Assembly: GCA_013397455.1 (NCBI GenBank)
Contig: VYZB01000380.1
Span: forward strand, 837,311 to 901,310
From: Crotophaga sulcirostris
Taxonomy: Eukaryota > Chordata > Aves > Cuculiformes > Crotophagidae
DNA length: 64,000 nucleotides
Reading direction: 5' to 3'
Below the pieces are notes generated by a model. It did not search any database, was not told the DNA's origin, and saw nothing but the letters and a program-made list of their open reading frames with translations. The translations under genes and the position numbers were made by a program. Positions 12,088-24,600 of this stretch are shown here, piece by piece (position 1 is the first letter of the stretch; each line of letters begins with the position of its first letter).

Positions 12088-12159
12088 GGCGGCGGGGCTG
12101 GACGGGGGGGCCTTACCGGCCCGCGGGCCCCGTGGCCGGGCCGGACGCGCAGCCCCGCG

Positions 12160-12265
12160 CCACAACTTGTGCAAACTTTGGCGCTTGGCTCCGCCCTCAT
12201 TTAAAGGGGCCGCGGGGACCGCGTGGGCAGCGACGGCCCGAGGCGTGCGACGGGCGGGGCCGGGG
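12160..12265 (-). promoter_or_regulatory. Core promoter of the minus-strand gene, with E2F-type site and TTTAAA box
   Basis: Reading leftward towards the start codon there are GC boxes (12250-12270), a TTTAAA element (about 12199-12204), a GAGGGCGGAG GC box, and a consensus E2F site (TTTGGCGC on the plus strand, 12177-12184). Transcription probably starts between about 12190 and 12120, leaving a short 5' UTR. E2F plus GC boxes suggests growth- or cell-cycle-linked expression, which is an inference from motifs only. Confidence 0.45.
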
Positions 12266-12331
12266 CCGGGTCAGGGGCTGGGCCAGGGACTGGGGCAGGG
12301 GGCAGAAGCTGGGGCAGGGACCGGGGCAGGA
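12251..12331 (+). repeat. G-rich irregular repeat, quadruplex-prone
   Basis: A run of variant units related to GGGGCAGGGAC and GGGGCCGG, with about a dozen G-runs of three or more within 80 bp. It lies immediately upstream of the minus-strand core promoter. It could form G-quadruplexes and is likely to vary in length. Confidence 0.6.
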
Positions 12332-12442
12332 TTCGGATCCCCTCCGCCGCGCGCTCCTCCCGCGCCCTGCAGGCGTTCCTGGTTTTCCAACAGGACGGCG
12401 GAGGGGCGAGGCAGGGCTGCGGAGCGCCTCCGCTGCAGGAAT

Positions 12443-12620
12443 CATGGAGCCATAGAGTCGTAGAATGGTTTGGGCTGGAAGGGACCATCCAGTTCCAACG
12501 CCTCTGCCATGGGCAGGGACACCTCCCACCGGCCCAGGCCGCTCAAGGCCCCGTCCAACCTGGCCTCGAACACTGGAAGGGGCTTCGGGGTGCAGACCCT
12601 GAGGGAGTTTCACCTGGGTG
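12443..12620 (-). mobile_element. CR1 LINE 3' end, CpG-rich, next to the promoter
   Basis: On the plus strand it begins with a decayed 8-mer tail (CATAGAGTCGTAGAATGG). The CR1 3' end in reverse follows (TTTGGGCTGGAAGGGACCAT, then CTCTGCCATGGGCAGGGACA and a CCGTCCAACCTGGCCT stretch). The standard blocks are readable but the insert keeps an unusual number of CpG dinucleotides, consistent with its lying inside an unmethylated island. Confidence 0.85.
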
Positions 12621-15600
12621 ACCTCCTTAGCGCCTCCGTCACCGGGCCGTGGCCTGGGACATCTCTCCCTTTTAGTGCGGGCAGTCGTGGCCACCTGTGG
12701 CCACCTGTACCTCTTCAGGAATGTACCCGCAGCCGGGGGTTTCGCTATGTTTTTTGAAAGCTCGGTGCTTTACAGTGATGCGCTGCAAAACTTTCTGTTA
12801 ACTTCTAGCTTTGCATTTCTGCTCCCCTTCACTAAGAAGACTAAAAACCATGAATCAAGGCGATCTCTTACTAAGAAATCTTCATGCAGTTGTGGATATT
12901 AAGATGTTTTACCCCTGCAACTGTAAAACAGCGCCAGCTGTGTGGTCTTGCTGTTTCGCTTTTGATCCCTGACGCAGACCTCACTGCCACCTGGGATGCC
13001 ACTGCCTATGCCATGCTAGGCCAGCCATGTCCCCTTGTCCTCCTTTCTGTTTTATCACACTGGGATATCTGACCCAGCCTTTGCACAGACTACATCACTG
13101 TAGTCTTCCAGCAGAACTTACCAGGTATACAAATGTTTCTTTGTGGAAAAGAGCTTTGATTTGTGGTGTTCATTTGTACTCTTATATTCTTTGTTCTCAC
13201 AATTCTTGGAGCTTTTAGGATTTGAAGACATAAAACCATTAGGACACAATCCAACATTTTAACAGAGAAAGAAATATCTACAACATTGAATCTCAAGATT
13301 AGGATCTGCCTTACGATGTGCAGTCTGCACGTATCGAGGCTGGAAGAGCAGCCATATCATTTTATTTACTACCTGTGCCATAGACCTTCAGGATGCAGAA
13401 CTGTAAGGTAATGTGCTTATATTCTAATCAGAGTATGATGCAGTTATATGCTGCATCTAGCTGCAAGTGAAGGCATTGTTTAATAAAAATGCTCTTGTTG
13501 AGCCAGATCTATTGTGTACATGCAGAACAGAGGAACAAAGTGCTGAGCTATCTCAACTCCTATTCACTTGTAGCAGCTGCTCATTTAAATCAGAGCTGAA
13601 CGTCAGAATTTGGGAGCGCTGATTTCTGAGGGTTACTTGATGTAAACAGTACACTCAAATCAACCTTTCTACTACTTAAATCAGTTCCTGCTCAGGAGAT
13701 AATGATGTTCAAGACTTTTTTTTTTTTCAAATAAAACTTTTTCACGGAAACAGAACAAGAAATTTTCAGCAGAACTAATCCTCCCTCCCCCCAAAACCTG
13801 CCAGTGGAAATGAATGTGTAATCTGTCTGTTTCAGAACTAATGAATAAATCAGGAACTGCAGAGTCACTGCATGGTCTAAGTACCACTACATGTTTAGTG
13901 TATAAACTATTCTGCCTACTAGATCTGTCTTGCCCTAAACACTGTAATTAGTGTTCATTTCATTACAGTGTTTCTGCTGTGAATAAGTTATGGTTGGTCT
14001 TTTGCCCTCTTGATTATATTTTAGGTAAAATTTACCTGTGTCTTTGCACCAAACAAGAGTTTACAACTCTAGTGCTCAGCACTTTCGAAACTTTGAGCTG
14101 TCTTGTCCACCAGTATTCTAGTGACGTACACACCTCTGCTATTGTATTGGTTGCATCTCTGTGGTTTAAAACAGTTCTTTTTTTCCCCTTTCAAGCTCAT
14201 ATTATGCAGTGTTTATCATATTGCAGTGATAAAGGCTATAGATTCAAATTCAGCCAATATTTTCATGAAGTGTTCAAGGTAAATGTTTTCATAACTATGA
14301 ATTTGTTAAACTTAGCTGCTTTCATCTGCTTTTTTCACAGTCTACCTGAAGTATAAAATAATCACCTGTTACTGCAATGCAGTTTTCATAGTATTGAAAA
14401 TCGTTGCCCATTCTCAAAAGCATCCATTTAGCAATGTTTTAACTTAGGAAGGAAAAATTCTTCAATTGAACTGTCTTATTATAATAATGAGATTTAGGTA
14501 TCTGTCCTCATAGAAAGTAACAAAACTCTTTAAGATGTGTGACACATTGACTACTGCTAAAATATCAAGGCATTGAGGTAATGCAATTATTATTACTACT
14601 TTATTATTACATTGTGAAGAATATACTCTCAGCTATACTATTTCAGTAAGCATCTTAAACACAAACATCCCCTACTACTGTTAGAGAGCTTTAACATGCT
14701 ACTTAGTTGTGCCACACCTGTGATAGCAAGATTTTTGACAAAGATCTTCAATCTGAAAACTGAGCAGGCTTAATCCTGCATCGTTTATAAAACCCAATAT
14801 GTTGAGATTTGAGATTAGAGCCAACATTTCTGCCTGAACAGCTTTACAGAAGCTTGGTCATACTGCCTTTCTGTCCTCAATGTCTAAAAACAACAGGATT
14901 TTGCTGAGGGGAGGCTAATAAGTTTATATTTGATTTCAGAATATACAACAAGGATCTCTCCTAGGGTTATTTTCTGGCCTATGGTATCAGTGCAGAAAGC
15001 ATATCTCTGTAACCCCACAATCACTTAAAACTGGCCCTCCAAAAGAAGGATCTGGTCTTAGTTGCTTGTGCCTGTTCCTGTTCTCATGTAGTGTGAGCAC
15101 AAATATTCATTTGGCAAGTGAATGAACTATGACATGCAGCCGATCCATTTAAAAGTATCTTTTAGTTTAGTCAAAACTAACTAAGCATATTTTTTTGTGG
15201 GGTTAATGTTATCCCCTGTTAGATCTCCAAATCTGATTGAGTTATGTGTAAACACCTGTGGAAGCATAAGTTGCAAAGCCCCAGGAGAGTAAGCAGAGGC
15301 AGCTAACAGAGGAAAGGTAGGGCACAGCCTGGTCTTGTAGCTAGATCCCGAATTCCCAAACTAGAGCAGGCAGATCTCTTCTTGAGCTGCATGCAAAAAG
15401 AACTGATGATGTAGGGAAGAGAGAACAGGGACCAGTTTTGGTCAAAATGAAAAGGACATAATGAAGAAAGACTATTTCCAAGGTCTGAAAATAGAATTAT
15501 ATGGAAAAGTATTTCAAAGGAAAAAAAATATAAAAACACAGCAAGTGATAGTGACCTATAATTTGTTTGGGAACAGATTTGTTGCAATAAGTGCAAATTG

Positions 15601-16791
15601 CAGCAACTAATTCCAAGAAAATGCCAGCAGATGTGGAGCAGGCTTCCCTAGATCTTAGCCAGTGCACATTCCTGGTGTACAGGATATGGGTCTCTTGCTG
15701 CTCATCTTGCCAAATTTCCAGTGCTACCAAGCTGCAGGCAGAAGTACACTAGACACTAACATAACCCCCTTATTTTATTTTGTCAGAAATGAGGTTTGTA
15801 TATGCTTTCCGCAGTGAAATTCTTGACTTTAGTCATTTCGCAATCAGCCAGAATTAGTGTGCAGTTGTATATAAGCAACCTATATGTAAGCATGTAATTT
15901 TGACTGTTTGAATCAAATGCCTCATTTAAGCTTCCTTACTCATTCTGGAGGCACCAACTCATTTGATGCTATGAGGATGCTGCATGCCTTTGTTAAGTAT
16001 TCTAAATTACCATGTCTGGTCATGACCCTGCCATTTATGCGATTTCAAAACCTATAATGAGTGGCTAAAAAAGGGATTTGAATTAGAACATGTATAAAAG
16101 CCTAACTTCTTTCTTAATTTTTAATGAAATCTGTTTTTACTAATGTAAAATAATTCAAGAATTGTTTTTTTTCTATTGAAAGCACTAAACTCACAAGACA
16201 GAGAAAAACAGGCTGCAGTCTGCTACCAGTGCTGTTTCAGTAAAAATTAAATACAATGCAGAATGCACATGCAGTCCCTGAAGGAGGGACTAGAACTGAG
16301 GCATGCGGAACTCCCACATTCTGATGGCTATTTCCCTACTAACCCAATAATTTGAATGATGAAGTATGGAAGTACACAGTTGTAGACATAAAAATGGTTA
16401 TACAACTCTGGTTTTGTGATTAAGACAATCCAAATGGTTCAAAAGGGCAATTCAGTGCCATTTTAAATTTGAGAGAAGTTGAAAAGAGATAACTAGTAGA
16501 TGACAGTAAGTAAATCAGTGTGTTTAAAACAAGTTTTATAGACAACTGTAGGCTGGGTGTGTCTGTCCATACAGGCTTCACAATACCACATCCCCTTTTC
16601 ACATTAGACATTCAGCAAGAAGGAAGCTATTATCTGCATAATAGCCTTCAGAAATTGGTAAACCTGGAATTTCAGACTTCAGCATGTAGGATTCGCTCAC
16701 TAGCTCCCTATAAGTTTAGAATGAAATGTGGGCCAGTCTCCACCTTGACAATTGATGCTGTTCACTGTTCAGCAGAAAATGTCACATCGAA

Positions 16792-16845
16792 GGGACAAGA
16801 CAGAATAAAAGTGAGGAAGGGACAAGACAGAATAAAAGTGATGAA
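16792..16845 (+). repeat. 27-bp tandem duplication, two copies
   Basis: Two adjacent 27-base units, each opening GGGACAAGACAGAATAAAAG, differing by one base (GAGGAA versus GATGAA at the unit ends). It is a simple local duplication with recent-looking identity. Confidence 0.9.
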
Positions 16846-19800
16846 GGAACAAAGGAATTTCGTAGTCCTTGGTTCTCAACTGGGATACTTCAAGTATAGT
16901 TTATGATTTTTATCTGATCATTCTTGAAATTACACTGAAAGAGACAGGTAACCATTACAGTCTCACTTCTAGGAAGTTGCTTTCTCAGTAGAAAACTTAG
17001 TCAAACTCCTACTTTATTGGTATTTCAAATCTGGCTCAATAAATCTTTCATTTCCTTTGTAGAAGCTGTATAAAATAAAGGTACCAAAATGAGACATTAG
17101 GTTTCTCCAGACTAAGGAGAACATTTGGATAGCTGTCTTAGACCTAAGCCTCCCCCTACAATGCATATAAGCATCAACGTATGCAGGCCTGTGCACTGCT
17201 CCTTAGGTTTAATTTAATAATATGGAACATTCACTGTGTTTAGTTTTTGTCTTATCAAATCTAAAAAGTTTCAAAAGGACAAGTAATTCCTGTCAGATGC
17301 CACTGCAACATCTGACTTGTTTGTGCTTCATCTGTTCTGATATAGGTTGTAGTTACAGAAACATTATGTTTTTATCTGTTAGGTTGGTATCTAACCTAAT
17401 CTAAGTCTTATGTGCAGCCCAACAAGTCCTTTTCACTTTTTATAGAAACCTCTGCAGAAAAAGAAATTTTTGCTTTTGCAACCAGATTTCAAAAATCTTC
17501 ATACCATAATTTAAATGAGATAGTAAAGATAGAAACACCATACAAATAAAACATACAATCAAATCTAGCACATTACTGAAACAGAAAATATGCTAATTGA
17601 TTCACAAGTGTCCTGTACTGGCATACATAGCACAGCTATGAAAACGCATACTAAGCATATGAAAGTCAATAGAGCGAGTGTAAAGTTAGTGAGTATATTT
17701 CACTCTGTAAAACTCACTCAACCTCATCCTACAAAATAATTCAATCAGTTTCCAAAAGCATGCCACAAATTTTTGACACTTTCAGAAGTACCCAATTTCA
17801 CCTGCATGTGGCATGAATTTTCAAGAGATTCAGGTAAATAAACTTTGCTGCCTGCAGTTACCCATCTTCTCTGCAAAATTATATCACATAGTCAACTATC
17901 CAACTCACGTTTATGCCAGAAGTATTTTTCAAAAAGCAGTGACAAAATTTGTATTACAAAAATGAATATTCTAAAACTAAACCTGTATTTTTCTGGTTTT
18001 CCAAAAGTATAATAAGTTACGCTTAGATGCTGAAATGGTCCATTCTACAATAACATACTATATAAGCATTTGTTACAATATCAGATATCCACACAGAAGT
18101 TTTCAAATATGTCATTGAGGACAAATGAATATCGTGCTGAGACTTCTCTATGTTTACAGCAAAACTTTAGTTTCAAGTGCAATTACAAAGCTCTAAATAT
18201 AGACTACCTTATCAAATAAACATGAAATGACCTCCAGATCTTCAGTTCATACTTATTTGGTCAATAGTGACAAAACAGTCTGTTCTGTTCAGGGAATTTT
18301 ATGAAAATTAATTTCGACGCTGAGGGGTATGCATGCATGTGCATAACACCCATGCAGTTAAGGATGCGCACTGTGTATAACACTAACTGAACAAGGTTAA
18401 TTTTTGGTAGACACAGATGTCTTCTTGTCTTCATGTCATTATCTCATTGACATTTTGTTCTTTCATCTTGTGTTTTGAAACTGAATGTGGAAAACACTGA
18501 CAATAAAATTGATGACTCCATAGTATTTACTAGCTAATCCCGTCCTCCACAACGGCATAAATTATAAAATGACAAATAATTGCATATAAAAAGTAATCAG
18601 AAAATTGATTATTCATCAGGTATTTGAATCTTAGGCAAACAGTCTTGTCTTTATCCTTTTTTCCCTTTTTGCAGTGTAACTGTAACTATTCTTTCATTAA
18701 CAGTCATTAAATACTGACCATGTTAATGTACTGTACCCCTGTAAGGATGTTGCTGGTACTTGCTCAAAAACAACAGAACCGGATTCCATTTCACAATAGA
18801 CCTTCTTATACTGCCAGGTTGGTTCATTAATAACATATAATGTCCCTCTGGTAGGGTGCTTCGAGTTTTTAAAGTTCAGTTTTGTCATATACCATTTCTG
18901 AACACTAAGCAATCATAATACAACTGAGATTTCAAATCAAAGCATTGATTCAGATCATCAACAAAAAAAGTATCTGCTTTGTGATCAGTATCTTGCCACC
19001 TCATGACCAGTTGTATTCCCCATATTTGTAGCAAGAGCCATATACTTTATAAAGCCATAGTGGAAGCCTTGGGGAGGAAAGCTTGCATTAGTAATCACTG
19101 AAATGACTCTCTATAATGAATAGGTTCTGTCTGTTTGAAGAAATAATCAGCTGCTTGTCACATGCTCTCATTATATTTATTTGGCACCAGATCAGTTTCC
19201 AATTCAGAAAACATCATGGCTTTTAGTTATAGGTTATGAGTTTTAGCTGCAACCTTTAGGCATGAAGATATGTAAGGCAGAAGGATCCTTTTAATGAACA
19301 AAATGATTCTGCTCAGACACCTGGAAGAAGCAGATTTAAGGATAGCTGATGACCACCCATACAATGCCAGTTCCAAGTAAAAATGCCATCTGAAGTACAG
19401 TAATATTTTTTTAGATAAATGGGCCAAAACCACCATCAGAATTTATCAGGAGCCAGAATAATGCTAATACCAACAGCTGATCCTTCTGGTTGCAATTTTA
19501 TGCTTGTAATAAGAGTTACTGATTTTCTTTTACTTACTCCTGCTTAGGCAGTGCATTCTAGGATTAAGGATTAGTGGGAAAAGGGTGAATTCTATTCCAT
19601 TGTTTGCTACCTGTTTTTGTGGTTGTTTTCCATATGTAAACTAAGTATATGAAAGCTTTTTGTACATACCTTTTCCTGAGCCATCTAAATCTGCGCAGAA
19701 CATTCCTGAAATTTTCTTTTGAATGAAAACCAAGGAGTAAAGGAGTATGTTGATCTTATTAGGAGGAAGTTCAGCTTTTTCTTTCTTGTTAAATCTTGCT

Positions 19801-20354
19801 TCTTAAGGAACATCTGGTCTGTCTCTCCTTCCCTCCCCCACTAGCACCACATCACAAGCATATGCCTGATTCATTTGCTCCCATAATATCATGTAGAAAA
19901 CCTGTGGGTAGTTACTCACACTGTCCTGTGGGGAATAATTACTACAATTTGTCCTGAAAAATCAAGTACATTGCTTCTAACTAGCTAAATCATGAAGGTT
20001 ATCCATTACTGTATTATCTCTGAATTAAGAAACTGTATCCTATGCACATTAATTTCCCTCCCTAAGATTTAGCAGCCTTACACGCGCCTCTCTCTTATGT
20101 TTCAGTATCCTGTCTCTGATTACTACCACAGTTTTCCTCAGAAATGATTTGCAGTATGTTGTTTCTCTTGCATTCAGCAGCATTTAGCTGCAATGCTGTA
20201 TACACCATTGAGAACCTATGCACATACACAGCTTTACAGATCCTATTTGTCTCTGACTAATTTCCTTCTATTTAGATGGGCTCTTCTGTAGGCTTCATTC
20301 AGAATGCCTAATGGTGTATCTCACTGTCTTCATCGTAATTCATCTGAGGATGAA

Positions 20355-20380
20355 ATATTGTGTACATATATTGTGTACAA
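20355..20380 (+). repeat. 13-bp tandem pair containing TGTACA
   Basis: ATATTGTGTACAT is followed directly by ATATTGTGTACAA. Each unit holds a TGTACA palindrome. It is small and may be chance. Confidence 0.6.
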
Positions 20381-21199
20381 AATCCCAAAGAAACACAGTT
20401 GTTTTGATAGGTAATTAACGTTTATCTGTCAAGGTTTTTACTCCAGTGCCTCAGGATCAAGACTTGGAATTGACAAGTGATTTGGCTGACAGTGGTTACG
20501 TGTAAAGCACTAGTGACATGCTTCTCATTAAGGAAACAGGTTGCTATGTTTTGTAGAACTAAACTATAGGTCCTAATGTTAATGGGTTCCAGGCTGGAAA
20601 TATATAGATCACACTATTTTAGCCACGAACCTTAGTACTTAGAACTTTAGTGAAAGGAAAGGTGATGCTGAGAACAGAAGGCATAAAAACCAGTTTTCTA
20701 ACCTTGTTCTGTTTTCTTATTAAATATGAAAGGAAAAAATCAGATCTTTAAACAATGATGGAAATTGCCTCTCAAATTCCTGCTAATCTGATGTTGAAGT
20801 CCGGTATGGCTCATAGCTCAAGGTTACTGAGGAAAGGTGTGCTTTCTAGTAGCACAGTACCCTTGCTGTAGTGCACTGCCACTGTCTCAGTTTTGTTCCA
20901 AAAGTCTGAACAATTAGACCAGCTAATCAGCTGGGCTGGGTGCATGATGCACTGATGCTGAAGTAAGGTAGTGGTGTTGAGTGCTGAGATGCTGATGATA
21001 TTGCAGGAAACCAAGGCCATATAAATAAGTCTTACTCTACATAAAATGCAATTGATTAACTTGATGTATGAAAATGTCAGTCAACAGAAATCTGAAAGGT
21101 AAAATAAATATGAAATATTTACACTACTGGTTACTGGTTACACTACTCTTTTACTTTTTCTAATGAGAATAGCTTGTACTGCTGGCACTTCTGTCACAA

Positions 21200-21590
21200 A
21201 AAAAAAGATGCAGTCTATCCAGAAAAGGTACTGAGAAGAGCAACAAATGTGTCAAGCTGCTTCTCTCTAGGAAAGCAGAGAAAAAAATACAATGTAAGTA
21301 AGTAGAAAATAGATCAGAGAAAAACTGTGCACTATTCCTCATAATAAGGGAAGTAGGGACATGTAAAAAAATTACTAGTTTTAAAGAAAAGGAAAAATTT
21401 TGTTACACAGCAAAACCCAATTAAAGAATTCATTACCACAAGATGCTGTGTACACCAAAACTATGAATGGTGCAGAAATTTATTAGAAAAATTCATAAAA
21501 AGCCCATCAGGACCCATTAAGCACAAGAATGCAGATAAAAACTCTGGTTTCTGGAAGTCTCTATGCCACAGACTGTGTAAAGCTCAGAGC
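21200..21590 (+). mobile_element. Ancient CR1 LINE 3' fragment
   Basis: The segment preserves in order the 3' blocks of old amniote CR1-type elements: TCCAGAAAAGGTACTGAGAA, a CACAGCAAAACCCAATTAAA stretch, ATTACCACAAGATGCTGTG, an AATGGTGCAGAAATTTATTA stretch, AGCCCATCAGGACCCATTA and a CTGGTTTCTGGAAGTCTCTA block. It lacks the 8-mer tail of younger bird CR1 and is heavily mutated. It probably represents a much older insertion than the other copies here. Confidence 0.6.
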
Positions 21591-21649
21591 AAAGCGTCTT
21601 TCCATACTTGACCTCTTCTGTATTCTTTCCCTAATTACTACCTGCTGAT

Positions 21650-24600
21650 GGCCATTATGGGAAATATGGCAGTAAACTGGACATTAGCAAAACACTACTT
21701 TTACCTCATCCCACCCAGCCATTCTGACATTAGGACTCACCACGACACTGCCCTGATCCCCTTGCTCTGGAACCAGGAGAAGTCCTCCACAAGTTCCTTC
21801 CTTGGGTCATTTGCAGTGTGAAGGGTGTGACCTCTACAGACTGAGAAAGCTCAGAACAGCTCGGGGGGGCTCAAAGAGATAAGAGATAATCTCAGTTGCT
21901 ACAGATCTTGAAGCACAGAGGGAGAAAAGTTTGCCTTCATTTTTCTTCCTGTTTTAATCTCCTGAAGTGAACAAAAGTTGGTGTGGTTTCTGCATCTCAG
22001 TTGCCTTATCCAGAAAACTGGACATCTCATCACCTGCTACTGTTGATAACTTCATTTAAAGAGAAGACTAAACATAAAGTGTATGGGATAACAATGAAAG
22101 GAACCTATATGGGCAAGAATCCAAATGCACTGTCAGGAAATTCTCAAATGTCTAAGCATTAAGGGCTCTGAAGTTGTGCTCTACAAAGGAAAGTAAATGT
22201 GGAAAAAAATAAAGAACTGAAGGACACCTACCAGATTTTGCCAAGCATCCTGGGTATATTGTAGTGGCTCTAGACTGGCCTGAGAAGGAAATTGTGACTC
22301 GGAAAGGGCAAGGAATGTATACTACAGCAACTTAACAATTTAGCATAACAAATAACTCTTTGTGCTGACACAGCTACACTGCCAAGCTTGCTGGCTGCCA
22401 GGGAGAGGAGCCTGCCCACACCCTGACTCCACAGATGCTGCTTCACACTCTGTAATATAAATAGGTGGCACAGGAGTTTCACAGCACTGTTCCTCCGCAG
22501 ACAGATATAAGATAGGTGATTCTTTGGTTTTAGAAATTAAAATGAATCTTCAAAATTCAGAAGTTTTAGGAAAAGAGATCCTATTTTAATTTTTTTTGTA
22601 ATACAAAATAACATTTGACTGTCATGCAAAGTTATTGTCAGAAGAACTGTTATAATTGAGAGACTAAGTGGCCTACAGAAGAGAGCGTTACTGAGAAAAG
22701 CCTGTAACCCAGGAAGAATATTTCATCTTTTTTTTTTTTTTTAAATGAACCTAGAAAACAGTCTGGCTTCAAGTGTAATGTTCTAACTTCTCATATATGA
22801 CTTAGCAAACAGAATATGATACTTTACCAAAAGGCAACAGCAGCAATACCCAAGATTGCTTGCCAGAGCCTTACAGCTGTGTCAGTCAGTCCTCTAATAA
22901 GCCATAAAATTCCTACTTGCAAAATGTACAAAATCGAGCTAAAATAATTTTAAAACACAGTCAGAGGGAAAAGATATTCTTACTTTTGATGCACAGCACA
23001 AGGAACTAGGACCTGTTACTTTGTTTTCCTTGGCCAAGCACAGAGATTAGGAGGATAACTAAATTTTTTTTAAAAAAAATGTATTCTATGCTCAAATAGA
23101 GAGAAATCTAAGGACTGTGCCAAACAGCTATGATCACGGGTGCTCTGATTGCTCAGCACTTCGAGAAATTACCTAAGAACTGTCATTTACTTTCCTTCTA
23201 TCGGTTTAGTTCAGCTACCAGCTATATCAACTGGTGGAAAGATACATTTTACCTTACCTTTCCTCCTACTACTACATTTTCTGTTTTGTCATGCTTGTTC
23301 CTGATGGGACAGTTTGGGATAACATGGAGAGTGCTGCCAGTTGTTTAAGAGCATCTTTCTGATAGCTCAGCAGCACAGTGCACGTGGAGTGACAGCACAG
23401 AACTAGCACTTGCATATCTGACAGGAGACCACATGAATCAGACATAGAATTATCAGAATAAATAAGTTATTTTGATAAATACCATCATTATTCTGACTTT
23501 TTTTTCAACGCTTCTAGGAAAAATGAAGGGAGACAAAGAATCTGGATTTGTTTGGCATTCAGATTGCACTCAGCTCTTTTAAAGTACACAGATATAAAAC
23601 AAACCAGGGGCCCAAACAATTCATAATCTAAACAGATTCCTGAAAACTGAAGTCATCCTGGCTTCCTGATACCAAAATGTTTTCTGATGAAATTATTTTG
23701 CTTCAAAGATGAGTACAGACATAGCAGGTAAGATATGCATAATGTCCACTCACCTACAAATATTTTAAATTCTTCACATCCTCTCCATATCCTTTGGATT
23801 AAGAATATTCCACATGGTTATTCTGGTTTTTATATACTTCCTTATTTGACTGACTTAGCATTTTTAAGTGAATTCTATTTTCTCTGTTTTTATTAAATTC
23901 AACAGTCAGAAGCCTTAATATGCTTAAGATTTTATCTAATGTCAGTGCACCACTTGTTTTCATATGATGCACATTTTCAACTTACATGTAATGAGCAGTT
24001 GTTAAATTAAGGTATGCTCCTCTAAAAAATTATTTTAGCCTCAGTACTGTAAAGTTTCCAGGCTTTTTACTATGTAATTTGTATTCAGCATTCTCTGCAT
24101 AAGGACATCAAACTCAACACCACTTCTAGCATTAAATATTTTATTTCAAGTTATTATTCTTTTAGTATCAGATATATCTTGTGTTATAAGTCACAGAAAA
24201 CTAATGTCTTTCAAATGAGATGTATAGTAAGTTTTGAACGGAATACTATTGGTCTTTCCTTAACTTCTATGAAGACTAGTGTTTTATCTTTACATTTTGA
24301 AGCCAGGTAGAAAACAAGAGAGCAAATGTTTCATTTTATAAAGTATGCTTTATACACTTTTTATGGGTGAGGGGTTAATTATGTGATGAAAAATCTTGAG
24401 CTCAATTAGAACTTTTAAACAGCACATTGCAACTATTACTAAACAGACTTAACATTTAATTTCCTTTTAATAGGCGTGATGACATCGGGGAGCATAAGCT
24501 ATAGCATTTACTTTCCAAGGTTATTCAGACTGGATGACACAAGGTCTTACTGGTACCATAAACATTGTCCACCCCTCCTACTTGGACTGCACCTAAGCCT

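Larger units (their letters stand above)
11630..12450. promoter_or_regulatory. CpG island
   Basis: An abrupt change to very GC-rich, CpG-dense sequence, the only such block in the window. It contains the start codon, 5' UTR and core promoter of the minus-strand gene, several GC boxes (GGGCGGGGC type) and a G-rich irregular repeat. Islands of this kind mark promoters of broadly expressed vertebrate genes and are often bidirectional. I see no matching first exon on the plus strand. Confidence 0.9.
12700..21190. other. Gene-free AT-rich block
   Basis: About 8.5 kb with no convincing coding exon and no recognised transposon. It contains only minor features: a 27-bp tandem duplication (16792-16845), a short TTAGGTT/AACCTAA foldback (17379-17399) and a 13-bp tandem pair (20355-20380). 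Confidence 0.5.

Noticed and set aside
11518..12694. Long overlapping open frames on both strands across the CpG island (up to 218 codons)
   Set aside because: GC-rich sequence has few stop codons. Apart from the Kozak-started exon ending at 11934, the frames are R/G/P/A low-complexity shadows.
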